Source: Macrophomina tecta (lineage: Eukaryota; Ascomycota; Dothideomycetes; Botryosphaeriales; Botryosphaeriaceae). From it: DNA of 64,000 nt. Below are positions 22,741 through 34,760 of the stretch, piece by piece. A program made the translations under genes and the position numbers. The notes beneath the pieces are model-generated. The model was not told where the DNA came from. It ran no database searches and saw only the letters and a list, made by a program, of their open reading frames with translations. Numbering within the stretch: position 1 is the first letter of the stretch; each line of letters starts with the position of its first letter. The stretch lies in assembly GCA_024180945.1 (NCBI GenBank), contig JAKSGN010000035.1, positions 62,001 to 126,000 of the forward strand, written 5' to 3'.

Positions 22741-23977
22741 ATGAAGAGAGAGATATACCCAATGTTTGGCACCAGAGTGCAAATCTTCCATTACCAGGCA
22801 CAACCCCGGAGTAGGAGAGAATTTAAGAAAGGGATTGGGAGATCATGTCAGCATGCGCGGCGGTGATTGTTCCCGGGGTGGTGCGCACGGGGACTGGGGT
22901 AAAACGGCGTAGATGCTTTTATTGCAGAGGTATAATAATCGAAATCCGAAAAAAAAAAAAAAAATGGGAACATATGAGAAACAAAAGCCGGCGCCCTCGC
23001 GGACTCCTCTTCGACGGTCGACAGTATTGCGGCACCGCGGTTCGCCGATTTCCACCCAGACAACGATTGAAGCGCCCTCGCGTCGGTCAATTCATCCCAG
23101 CCTCCCCAACAGCCCATCAAGTCGTCGTACTCCGGAGCTATCTCCCGCCGCCTGCCCACTCTAACCCCTGGATTGAGCCTCGTATTGCACTCTGCCACTG
23201 TAAGGCATGAATGCGCTGCTCACGAGCACCCTGTTGCTTTCGAGGTAGGAAACATTGTCTTTGCAGGAGTGAACGCGCTAAAGGAGCGAGTGGATACCCT
23301 GATCCGCGTTCGCGACCTCAATACTAGTAACGGCCACGCGATCCTGATGCGGTAAGCCGGAGATTAGAAATTCGTGTGCACAAGATGGACCGCGACATAC
23401 GAAGGACGCGAGTAGCCGTTGGGGCTAGCGCCGTCAGACCGCATTTGGAGGTGTTTGCGGTTGTGGTATGGGCTCTGTGATGACAATTCGGACTTTCTAT
23501 TCTCTGGTGCTCTGCCATGGGACTTGCTACGGACGAGACAGGACTAGTCATGTGCTCCGCTTCAAACTCATAATCCACCAAATCTATTGCTTTTGTTTGC
23601 CAAGGATAAGCCCTTGAAACCGGAGGACCTAGCTATAGTCCACGATGCGGGAAGTATTCATACCTATCACTACCTAGGATACGCGATTAGGGACAAATTC
23701 CTGAAAGGTGGGTTTGTATGCTGCTTTCACGCGGATGCGTTTTCGCTGTTTGTACACATCGGGTTGGATTTTCATCAATCCGAGGCCAAGGATGGGCAGG
23801 GTGGAAATATGAGGAGCACAGAACCTTTGTACACACCTTGATGTCCCTGACGGCGTTGTTTCACTTCAGAGCGTCAAACCGAGTGGCACATCTTCATGTA
23901 TTCTTTTCATCGAATTCTCATTTTCTTTTCTCATTTGCTCATACCATTTTCGTTAAACACGACATTCTCATATCCGA
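22741..23977. other. Intergenic region with A16 run and possible gene relics
   Basis: It contains an A16 run at 22949-22964 and small plus-strand frames (23173-23355, 23587-23841) with somewhat protein-like segments such as PEDLAIVHDAGSIHTYHYLGY. I do not recognise a family. They may be decayed coding sequence, but I cannot support a gene. Confidence 0.3.
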
Positions 23978-25610
23978 CTAGTCAACCAAGATCTTCTTCT
24001 CCAACTCGCCAAAATGGTTGAAGAAACTCTCAAACAGGTTAATAGCATGTTCGACGTCATGCGCACCGCCCGTTTCACGAATGCTGTGCATGCTCAGCTG
24101 CGGGTTACCCAGATCCAGCGTCCTGGCGCCCATCTTCGCAGCAAGCATAGGGCCAATAGTGCTACCACAGCTGCTGTCATTCCTAACCACGAAAAGCTGA
24201 AGCGGGACACCCTCGCCGGAGGTGGTGTTGACGTTGGTAGACGCCTTCTTTGCACGGCGTGCAGACTCTTGCAAAAGGACGATGCCGGGGGAGTTGGTGG
24301 CATAACGGGCGTTGGCATTGATCTTGATGACAGTGCCCTTGTTCATCTCAGGACGGTGGCTGGATTCGTACTTGCCAGGGTAGTTGGGATGGACGGAGTG
24401 GGCCATATCCGCAGAGATGAGGAAGGAGGTGGCCAAAGTCTGTTCAAATGCAGTTGATGCGTCGACATCGACCCTGTCGTAGGACTTGTCGCTATTCGAC
24501 TCGGACGGCGTAAGGACTGACAAGCGCCGGATCACTGCAGGCAGAAGGTTGGAGTCGGCTCCCTGCGCGGTCTGGCTGCCAATCTCCTCGTGGTCGAAGA
24601 GCGCGATAAGACGAATGGTGTTGTCATTGTCAAGGGCGGACGGTGAGGACAGCGAGTGGATAAGACCTTCGACACTGCAGAACGACATCATAAGATTGTC
24701 GAGGCGGGCCGAGAAGATCAGCTCGTTGTTTAGACCACCGATAACAGACTTCTGAGTGTCGTATAGGACCACTTCAAAGTCCTGAATATCGGCGGGCTTG
24801 ACACCTGCCTCCTCCGCAATGATCTCCACAATGTAGGGATGGTGCCTCTCTGAGACCGTTTTGAGCGGCTCATACTGTCCAGTCTCCTCCGCCTTGTCCG
24901 TGCTCTCGCCCTCACCCTTGCCCTGGCGGTTGAGCTCTGCCGCTACGAGACCAGCAATGGGGAAGAGCTGGGTTTCCTTGTTGAAGATGAAGTCCTGTTG
25001 GCGGTCGAGATGGATGGCAAGCGTAGGTACGCGGAGGATTGGGCGTTCGACCTTGATAAGCTTCTGCTCGAAGCTGCCATCGCTGGTCTTGACCATCACA
25101 CGGCCAGCGATACTGAGATCGCGGTCGAACCAAGTGTGCCACAGACCACCGCCATATGTCTCGACGCCAACTTGCAGGAAGCCGTCACTCTGCTTCTTGG
25201 AAACGGGCTTGATGCGAAGGCAGGGAGAGTCGGTGTGGGCGCCGATCATGCCGATGGGGTTGCCGGTCTTCCATTGCTTGCCGATAGCGAAGGCGACAAT
25301 CGAGGAGCCGTTGCGGGTGAGGTAGTACTTGCCGCCGGGCTTAAGTGTCGAGGACCATGAGTCCCGTTCCTGCATAAGCGGATCAGTTGCGCGTGCCAGC
25401 TTGCATGTGGAATGGCATGTGTCTGACCTTGATCTGGGTGAAGCCAGCCTTCTCCAAACGCTCTCTCGCAGACTTGACGGCATGGAAGGCTGGACTCGCA
25501 CATTAGCGCCGGAGCGTTCGTTCCTGGTGATGCAGCAGGGATGCCTCACGGGTGGGCGAAGCATTCACAAAGGACAGGAAGTCATCGGCGTGCTGCAGCG
25601 TGGGAGCCAT
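23978..25610 (-). CDS. Aspartyl aminopeptidase, M18 family
   Basis: Three exons on the minus strand: 25610-25550, 25489-25428, 25369-23978, 504 residues. M18 enzymes are dodecameric zinc peptidases that remove N-terminal Asp/Glu in the cytosol or vacuole. Seen: SFVNASPTPFHAV near residue 20, which appears only after splicing; LKPGGKYYLTRNGSSIVAF; GAHTDSPCLRIKP with zinc ligand His86; WFDRDLSIAGRV; LIALFDHEEIGSQT with the catalytic Glu pair; DMAHSVHPNYPGKYE; and IRETGGAHDVEH near the C-terminus. Two short introns (60 and 58 bases, the first with branch GCTAAT) complete the conserved N-terminus. A second in-frame methionine lies 34 codons upstream at 25712 and would add an Arg/Ala-rich, acid-free extension. 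It is divergent from Cdh1. Confidence 0.93.
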
Positions 25611-25712
25611 GGTTGCGACGGGGCGGACTTGGGCGCGGGCAAGGGCGAGGGTTGCGATAGCTAGAGCGGAGCGTTGCGGGGAAGCTCTCAGGAACAGGGC
25701 CGCGGCGGGCAT

Positions 25713-26553
25713 ACAGACACTGGTGAGGTCGATAAGGTAAGCTGGCGAGCAGCACGAGACGCAGGGGAACGTGACGTTGAATGACGAATGCAGCCAAGGG
25801 CGCCGCGGTGCGCAATGCCGGCGGGAGCGCTGAGGCAGCGGGGGGCGTTGGCCAATCACGCCGTTTCACCCACGCGACCCACGAGAAGCGATCATAACAA
25901 CAAGCGCGTCTTGGACGTGTCGACCACAACACTGATGCCGGGCATCAGAGTGACCACTGCGCCCGTCGCCTGCAGCTCCCTTCCCAGCGCCCTGCGCCGT
26001 GCTCACCGTCCTTACCTCGCCCACCCCGCCCTCTGCTCGCCACTCGCCCCGCCGTGCCTTTGCTGCGTTTGCTGTTCGTTGCCGTGGTGAAGTAGCGCGC
26101 CTCAGGCTCTCCGTTAGTGCGCGGCTCCAGGCGGAGCGGGCGAAGATCAGCTCGTCAGGGCAACCCGGCCTTCTTATCGACAACCGTCGAGCAACACTCC
26201 ACGACCACCTCCGCCGCCGACGCGACTCGCCCTCCACCACCACGCCGCGCCCGCCCGACTGCCACTCCGTGCAATGCGCAGCCATCGCAACCGCTGATCG
26301 TCGACCTTGGACGTCCTGCGCCCGCCCCCAAGGCGCAGCCGCACCCCCGTTCGCCGCTGCTTGCCCGCTCGCTCGCCCACCACCACAAGGGGTGGCTGGT
26401 TGTCGCATTCAATCCTCCGGACATCCACCACGGCCGCATTCCTCCCAACCACACCATATTCCCGCGCACTTGCGCCCGCGCCTTGTTTAATCCGCTGCTT
26501 GGAACCCCGCGCCCACGCGCTTCCGCTTTTCCGACCCGAACTGGCGGCCGACC
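25713..26553. promoter_or_regulatory. Divergent promoter region between the M18 peptidase and Cdh1 genes
   Basis: About 840 bases between outward-facing genes. It is GC- and C-rich on the plus strand, with overlapping long frames on both strands that show only low-complexity Pro/Arg/Ala composition. No named binding site recognised. Confidence 0.45.
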
Positions 26554-28586
26554 ATGAGAGACGCGGAGGCCGACCTTGGCCTCGTCGAGAGCACAGGTGC
26601 TGCCAACGATGACCTCCACACACCCACTCTTATCTCGCCTCCGGAATCAAAAACTCCGCCGACGGCGCGCAACAAGCGCAACATCACCGCGCCTGGCGCA
26701 ATCGGCAATGGAAAGAGCGCGGAAACTTTGGACGCCACTGCATTGAGCAAGGCGTTAGAAAAATTCGAACAGGCAGGCAGACAGCGTGATCACACGCCTG
26801 GTCTGAGTCCTAGCAGGAAACGACAGCGGGTCTACGGTGACAGGTCAGTGAATTTGGGCCTAGGCCGGGGTTGTGTGGGGCTCAGCTATCTCACGACGGA
26901 CCTGGAGAAGAGCTTGTTTGGACCAGCGGCTGATTTTGGGTCACAGATTCATCCCCAATCGTTCCGGACAGGACTTTCCCGCGAGTTTCAGTCTTCTCCA
27001 TGAGGATGGCTCACCCGCTACACCTTCGAAGTCTGCAAAAAGAACTCCTCACAATGAACTGCACTTTCAAAAGAGTACGTTCATTATCAATTCGAATGTC
27101 CATTGCCCGAGATTCTGACAATATTATAGCTGAAGAGGCAAACCGCACATACTCCACGTTACTGCGGTCGGAAATGTTTGATGATACTATTCCCCAGAGC
27201 ATCTCGCTAAACGAGGGCACCACTTACCATGACCCCTCTCGGGCAAAGACGCCACCAGGCCGCTCGTCATTACCCGCACCAAGTCTTACCCCCTCTACTC
27301 CTCATAAGAATCTCTTTTCTTACATGTCGCCACGACATGTCAGCGCATCCGGCCAACCAACCCCCCATCGGACTCCCCACCGCCATGGGCCCAACTTGAA
27401 CACACGATCAGATCTCTACAGCCTTTCACCGGTGAAGCATAGCAGCCAGACCATGTTATTGAGCCCCCGCAAGACTCCCAGGGCTGTGAGCAAGGTGCCT
27501 TACAAGGTGCTCGATGCACCTGACCTTGCAGACGACTTCTACCTCAACCTTGTAGATTGGGGTAGCCAAAACATTCTTGGTGTGGGTCTTGGTCAGTGCG
27601 TATATATGTGGAACTCCACCTCTGGCCGGGTAACGAAGCTCTGTGAGCTTCCAGACGACACCGTGACCAGCGTCAACTGGATTCAGAGAGTATGTCGTTT
27701 TCGTGTGCGCTTTTTGTGGGGTTGATACTAACCGATCCAGGGCTCTCATGTTGCCATCGGTACAAACAAAGGTTTTGTTCAGATTTGGGACGCCCATACG
27801 CAGCGTCGTCTCCGGACAATGACCGGCCATACAGCACGTGTTGGTGCTCTTGCTTGGAACGAACATATCTTGACTTCAGGATCCCGCGATCGTCTAATTT
27901 ATCACAGAGATGTTCGTCAACCCGATCAGTGGTTACGAAAGCTTGTGGGCCACAAGCAGGAAGTCTGTGGTCTCAAATGGAATTCGGAGGACGGACAGCT
28001 CGCTTCGGGTGGAAACGACAACAAGCTCATGGTATGGGAGAAGCTTAACGCGGAACCAACTTTCAAATGGGGCGAGCACGTTGCTGCTGTCAAGGCCATC
28101 TCTTGGAGTCCCCATCAACGCGGTCTTCTCGCTTCGGGTGGAGGTACCGCAGATCGAACCATCAAATTCTGGAACACTCTAATATCGCCACATGGACCAT
28201 CGTCGGCAGCGATGGCTGCACAAGCCTACCAGCACTCCAACCCCGCATCCCCAACGAACAACCCCACGGCTCCGGCGAACTTGCTAAGTAGTCTGGATAC
28301 TGGATCGCAAGTCTGCAATCTCGCCTGGTCCCGCAACAGCAACGAGATTGTCTCGACCCATGGTTACAGCCAGAACCAGATTATTGTTTGGAAATATCCG
28401 TCGATGCAACAGGTCGTCAGCCTCACTGGCCACACCTACCGTGTCCTGTACCTTGCGATGAGTCCGGATGGACAGGTCATTGTAACTGGTGCAGGCGACG
28501 AGACACTGAGATTCTGGAACGCTTTCAAGAAAAAGGAACGCGCTGGTGGCCTCGGTACCGTTGAGAACTGGGGCGTCATCAGATGA
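26554..28586 (+). CDS. APC/C activator Cdh1/Fzr1 (WD40 protein)
   Basis: Four exons, 26554-26843, 26947-27074, 27130-27689 and 27741-28586, 607 residues. Cdh1 recruits D-box and KEN-box substrates to the anaphase-promoting complex in late mitosis and G1. Seen: a Ser/Thr-Pro-rich N-terminus with several candidate CDK sites; the C-box DRFIPNR at residues 96-102, formed exactly across the first splice site; RTYSTLLRSEMF; PTPHRTPHRHGPN; RAVSKVPYKVLDAPDLADDFYLN, which opens the propeller; seven WD40 blades (for example VQIWDAHTQRRLRTMTGHTARV); and the C-terminal Ile-Arg tail that docks on the APC/C. It is Cdh1 rather than Cdc20 because of the C-box context and GTNKGFVQIWD blade. Confidence 0.95.
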
Positions 28587-29858
28587 AGAGGAGACTGAAA
28601 ACCACGAAACACTCCCCACTACCTTGCCGAGAGCTGCAGCAGACAGCATTGGGCCCCCTTGCTGAGCCGTAGCCGCGCGCTCCCATTTGGCTGCTTATAT
28701 TGCGATCTATGTCGCTACTGAAGGCGCAGGAAGCCCATCAGGCTGCGTGACCCCTACATTGAGCACTCTCGAGTCGGGCACTTTTTAGCTCCCGGCTCCT
28801 GCGAGTGCTTTTGCTTCGCTCCTTCGCTCTTTAGCCATCAAAGGAAACTAGTATACGTCATAGCCGAGTACCGGTTTTCCTCTCAGTCCGGTATGGCTTA
28901 CCTCTTGGGCTTGGCTCCGAAAATTTGCCATGTTATGGGCGTTCAGGGATCACAAAAGGACTTTGTACAATAGGACATACTCGCAGACTTGCGTTGCTCA
29001 GACTCAGGGTACATAAGCACACAGGATGCACAAGTGCTGCGGAGCCTGAAGGAATATCTAGGTGGCTGTGATCAAATCTATGGCGGAGCATGGTGTCCTG
29101 AGGATGCGCATGAGGGTCAACGAGCTAGCAAGGGACTGCTTCACGAAAGAAGACGAGGAATTGACGAAGCCATGAGAAGTCTTCGGGACGGCTGTTGACG
29201 GCACTTGCGATCTGTTGAGGAAATGAAGCTGGTCATCGCATGTAGATGAAGTTACGGCCGAGGAGGGAGTTTAGAATGTGAGAAGGATAAGTAATGGATA
29301 GAGACTTGCTGTGATTAGTTTGTTGCACGCCCTCTTCGCCCGCACGTGTATTGGGTCGCCGCTGCGGATCCAGACCCTGGAAAACGGCGAAACTAGTCAG
29401 GCAGCGGCGGGCGCAGTCTTCGGCTCTTTGGTGGCTCATCTTTTGCGGCTGAGCGGCGAACGATTGGCCAGGCAGCGCTGGGCAGCCGCGCTGTTCTCCC
29501 CACCACGCGCCCACTCATTCCACGCCTCACGATCCCTGAGCCGAGCAACGATCTGCGCCCGTTTCACTCGCCTTCCCGGCTTCCCAAGCTCTCTTATAAG
29601 AGCTGTCACGCACCGCCCACCACGGCACCACCGACCTCTCGCCCCTCCGCCTCCCGCCCATCAACCGCACCTCCTTCGCCGTTGGCCATCGCCGAGCAGC
29701 TCACCACTGCAAGCGCCATCCTCTTCAACCCCAAGTACACCCGACGCCCGCCGCCCACCAGCCTTCGCCCCACCCAAGTCAGTACTCTTGCTCTCAACAA
29801 CCGCACCGACTCGACCATCAGCGTCCGCAACCTGCCCGACGGACACACTGTGCCTATC
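28587..29858. other. Intergenic region, Cdh1 to the PHO85-type kinase
   Basis: 3' UTR of Cdh1, then the kinase promoter. The last 200 bases are C-rich, and the kinase frame is open upstream to a methionine at 29682. A 69-codon frame at 28989-29198 is not recognisable. No RNA gene seen. Confidence 0.45.
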
Positions 29859-30912
29859 ATGGACAAGAGACACCCCAGTTCGTTCCAGCAGCTGGAGAAG
29901 CTGGGCGAAGGCACATATGCTACCGTAAGTCGCCACGCCAGTCTTGTGCCTCGTCTTGCGCCCCACCTTGTCGCTAATCGCAGCCCAGGTCTTCAAAGGT
30001 CGCAACCGCCAGACGGGCGAATTCGTCGCGCTAAAGGAGATCCACCTTGACTCGGAAGAGGGCACGCCCTCGACCGCCATTCGCGAAATTTCGCTCATGA
30101 AGGAGCTGAAACACGAGAACATCGTGTCGCTGCACGATGTCATCCACACCGAGAACAAGTTGATGCTCGTCTTTGAATACATGGACAAAGATTTAAAGAA
30201 GTACATGGACTCCCGGGGCGACAGAGGCCAGCTGGACCCCGTCACTATCAAGTCGTTCATGTACCAACTGCTGCGCGGTATCGCATTCTGCCACGAGAAC
30301 CGCGTTCTGCACCGCGACCTCAAGCCCCAGAACCTGCTCATCAACAACAAGGGCCAGCTGAAGCTCGCCGATTTTGGTCTGGCCCGCGCCTTTGGCATAC
30401 CCGTCAACACCTTCTCCAACGAAGTCGTTACGCTCTGGTACCGTGCGCCTGATGTCCTGCTCGGCAGCCGTACGTACAACACCAGCATCGATATCTGGTC
30501 CGCAGGTTGCATCATGGCTGAGATGTACACTGGCCGCCCGCTCTTCCCTGGAACTACCAACGAGGACCAGCTCCAACGCATCTTCCGCTTGATGGGAACT
30601 CCCTCAGAGCGCTCATGGCCCGGCATCAGCCAGTTTCCTGAATACAAGCCCAACTTCCATGTCTACGCAACTCAGGATCTGCGCCTCATCCTGCCTCAAA
30701 TCGACGCACTGGGTCTCAGCCTGCTTAGCAGCATGCTGCAGCTGCGCCCGGAGATGCGCATCAGCGCGCAACAGGCATTACAACACCCATGGTTCAACGA
30801 TATCGCGCAGACGCGCCAGCAGCAACAGATCAACGCGCAGCAGATGGCGGCACAGCAGCAGGCGCAGGCACAGATGGGTGGTGGTTACTCGATGGCGCAA
30901 GGTGCTTATTAG
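29859..30912 (+). CDS. Cyclin-dependent kinase, PHO85/PHOA type
   Basis: Two exons, 29859-29924 and 29989-30912, 329 residues. Pho85-type CDKs pair with Pcl cyclins and control phosphate response, glycogen metabolism, morphology and cell cycle. Seen: [12 protein letters not shown] (glycine-rich loop, made by splicing), the cyclin-binding PSTAIRE helix at residues 49-55, HRDLKPQN at 130 with catalytic Asp132, [11 protein letters not shown] at 150, and [18 protein letters not shown] in the activation and substrate-binding segment. The C-terminus beyond the kinase fold is Gln/Ala-rich ([16 protein letters not shown]). The intron has the branch GCTAAT. The start [14 protein letters not shown] matches the family. 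An in-frame methionine at 29682 would give a 59-residue Pro/Arg/Thr extension that I consider leader. Confidence 0.95.
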
Positions 30913-33900
30913 CTCTGGATCGTTCATGACTTGACATAATAAGCGCATCAACCCGCCATATGGATGCACCTTCCCCACCTGCTCTTAGCATCTGCTGTGC
31001 CCGCCTGTGCTGATCTACAAGATGAATAGGTGTACCGAAACCCTCGCAGTCTAATCCAGCGCCCTCGTCTTCGAGTGCCATGCTCCACGGCACGATACAG
31101 TTTGGTTCTTTGATTTTCAAAAATCCGTTTTCCTTCGCCAACGCACAGTCTGTCCTGCAAGATCAGAACCCCATGGCACTTCCACCGACCTTCCAGCAAC
31201 CAGACGCTTGGACCCATCCCATCGATGCCAACCTGGGATCTTCAGCAGGCCCTACTGTTTCGCCCGTTGCCAACGTCTCCGATGTGCTGCAGATGAATCA
31301 GCCGCCCCTGGGTACGACTGGATGCCCCATTGATGGCATGGACGGGACTGCGTCGCCGTGCGACTACATCCTGCCGCGCGGGGACGAGCCATCTCTACCC
31401 GAAGGTCCTTAGGAGCTGAAGAATCTGGGGGATTCGATCATCCTCCACAGCGCTCTATAAATCGAGGATCCTTGCGATTCTCACGTTTTTCTCGGACAAT
31501 CAATCCAACCGCGGACTGGACAAGCTTCCTCCTTATCATTAATTAGTGCGGCTACGCCAATAGGAAGTTATGGACTTCGGATTAAGAGCGAAATGCTTTT
31601 CGCTATGCGGGTCTTGTGCTATGTCTGAAGTGGGATAAGCGCGGGGAGTGTAAAAGTTCCTGGGAATCCCATCATCCTGAGGTGCTTTATTTTACCGCAT
31701 GATACTTCTTTGCCTCTTTCCCTTCTGTTTTCAATGTCCTTGGGGGCATACAGGCATGCATGGTCGAGTGGGAGCGCAAGCGTAGACTCATGAAATAGTG
31801 TCTTGCGTGGGTTTAAGAATCGTATGTTTTGTGTCCTGCACTTCCTGCTTTATCTCTGTGTCACACTTCCGTCACATCGGACATTCCGGATGACTGCTTC
31901 GACTCCGTACACTGGATTCCGCATGCCGTTACCATGCGCTAAAGCTTAGCATTCTAACATCCTGCATTTCTTGCGTCCCTGATTTTGCCTTGGTAATTCT
32001 TAGCGACTGTCAAGCGTCATCTTGCAATGAGTACAGCGTGTGAAGGAGCGCCCAGACAACAACAAGCACTCATATATGACCAGCACCCGCCACACTATCA
32101 TCGGACTTCACCAACTCACAAGACGCCCCGAGTACACCCGCCCCTCACTCCGTGCGCCCCTTAATCCACCGTAAGGATGCGACTACATAAAGCTCTCCGT
32201 GTTCTGCCTTCTCCTACAAGGACCTAAAGCGAGGGGAGGTGGAACTCAAACCTTTCTGACAAGCGCTATCGCCATTGCTATGAAGAGCACTTGTGAATAA
32301 AGCCACCGAAGTCTTCTACTGCCTCGGCGGCGGTCGCGCCCCGTAGATTGATCATTTGTAGATAAGTCCATTGATCCAGTAGTCCCCTCCGCTGTGTAAA
32401 GTGGGAATCAGCAGCACCATAGACCAATGATGTTCGTACTCAATATCCTCACATTGCCGTATCTCTCCCACATCATTATCGCAGATTCATGCTTCGACTC
32501 CGGATCTCTGACGTGACCTTCAATCACAATACGTCGAGACTCCAACCTCGCATGCTTAGCCTTCCACGCGTGGTACAGAAAAATGGGTACCGGTCTTTCT
32601 TTCATGTTGACGTACGCGCGAGTAAGTTCGTATGAGCGGAAAGTGAAAGCCTCTCATCCGCAGGCGATCAATGAGTGGCATTGCTTGCACGTTCGCCGCC
32701 TTCTGCAGGACAGCAGATGAAATAAAGACACTTGGCTTATTCTTTCCACCATAATAGACACCGCCATACTCTGGTAGGACTGCAGAAAATGAAGATCCTT
32801 ATCAAACCTTGCAGATGAGTCCCCATCATTATATGTTGAGCTATATCATCGCGGTCCGCATACTGCATTTTGGTATTCACTTATCTGAATCGTGCTACTT
32901 AGTTCCTCCCATACCTCCCTTGACCGCGTCGAGCGCGTACCATGGCTTCGATACACCGGCAGTCCGTTCTCAGTATGCAGTAGTCCAATTAATGGCCTCT
33001 TGGGGGCGGGTCTCTCAAGGTAATAAAGCTTTTCCTGGCGTTCGGTTTCAAGCTCATGCAAACAAGGTTCAACGCGTCAGTCTTCTCTTTCCTGCACGAG
33101 ACAAAAATAAAGTAAACCGGCTATGACCTACAGCGGTCAGGCCACGGATTCCACGAGTTCTTCGGAGATCAAGTAACAACTCAAAAGCAATTATTGTCCT
33201 GTGGGTAAAGCATGGATTTGCGTCTGGATCGGATGGGCAGGCACGGTTGCCTTCTCCGCTGCGGCAGGAATTTACCACACATTAGCAGCGAGACCACGCT
33301 CACGTGCGCACTCACGAAGCATCAGATGCTCTTAACGCCCGCCTACAGCGCGTCGATAGAAGCTAAAGAGTCCCATGGCTCGTAAGGACACAACTCATGC
33401 ATCCGCCATTTCCGAATGATCGTCGCCTGCTCCGCCCGCTGCCGCCCAATACTTCGCCAGTCTTCTCAGAGGCTCGCCGAAAAGAGAAATGAAATACAGC
33501 TCCACATCATGGCTTCATCCGTTTCGTCCCTCCGCGGACCAACTACGGCGACAGGATGGCCGGTGGTGACCCAGCTGCCGTCCGTTTTCAGAATATCCAG
33601 CAGCTCAGACGGCTTGCGTTCACACACCTCGTTGTCCTTTCCCCTCGACTGCTCTCTGTTGGACAGAGACCTGGCGGACGCTTTGATGGCGGACCGAGCA
33701 GGAGCGCGATGAGCTCGCGGGGGATCGTCCTCTGCGACGTGAATCGCTGTGATAGCGAAGTTTTCCCTTTTTGGGGCATCGACCCCCATTAAGTTGTGGG
33801 GGTTAGCGGTGGTCTAGGAGTAGAAATGGGGTCAATACCCCAATGGCTCAGTCAATTTCACTTATTCACGGCTGTTTGCTTGCTTGTACCTCAGAGAGCA

Positions 33901-34760
33901 GATATGGGACGTTACTTTCAGCAAAGCATATTCAACTTATGATACTGCCACCGCGCTTCCAGCAATGCCCTGCCAGGCTACGTACTGCAAGACGCAAACA
34001 CTTAGGCATTATCTCCTATAATGCCATCAGGGCAACCTTAATCTAAGCAGGTGGTTGCGACTAGCTTAGAGGCTTATCGTATACCTCTATTGGTTCGAAC
34101 TTGCCGGTACACAGTTATACGCAAAGGACAGCAATGTACCCACTCCTATGGGTATTTGAATTTTTCATTATTTTATCAAACCTCTCATATTGAGAACTTG
34201 TATTATAGATCATATGGCCATACACTAGCACCAACCATTTTCTCCATAGGTGAATCGGTGCCGTGCTAACAAACGACTCCATTTCAGCGGACAAGGCTGG
34301 CCTTTATCCCACCGAGAATAACACACCTGATTCTGCTCCTTGTTAAAAACGAAATGTGTAATTCCTCTGATGCGCGCCATCCCATGCTCATCATGGTAGA
34401 AGTCCACGCAGTCTCCACCGACAGAATTTGTCGCGAGCGGAGACTTCTCTCCCATGCCTTTGGTCTCTCCGAAGAGAGCAGATCATGCATTGTTCTATTG
34501 TGCAGGTTGCCGTTGATATCGTGAAGGTGTGGAATGAGCAGAATAAAAATTAGCAGAATCAAAAAGAGTTAAAACCGCACCAATAAGCGCAAAGGGGTAT
34601 CCTATATACCAAAGTGATTGTCAGTCTTTCCGCTGCACGAAAACCCTACGAATGCGCGTTAAGGAGACTGGAACTTACTTCGCAAACACGCAAACCAAAG
34701 TGAAAGGAAAAGATAGTGAATAACGAACTCCTGGGCGTGTCTGAAGCGTCAACGGCTACT
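30913..34760. other. 3.8-kb gene-poor region between the CDK and the GPCR
   Basis: No supportable gene. A 110-codon frame at 31080-31412 (plus) has a plausible composition but no recognised motif. From about 33840 to 34560 the sequence becomes richer in A, T and TA steps. It also carries a tRNA-like A-box (tagcttagagg, 34063) and B-box (ggttcgaac, 34091) that lie too close together for a functional tRNA. This may be decayed repeat sequence. Confidence 0.4.

Noticed and set aside
34051..34120. Possible tRNA gene
   Set aside because: A-box and B-box are too close and no cloverleaf with paired acceptor stem could be drawn.
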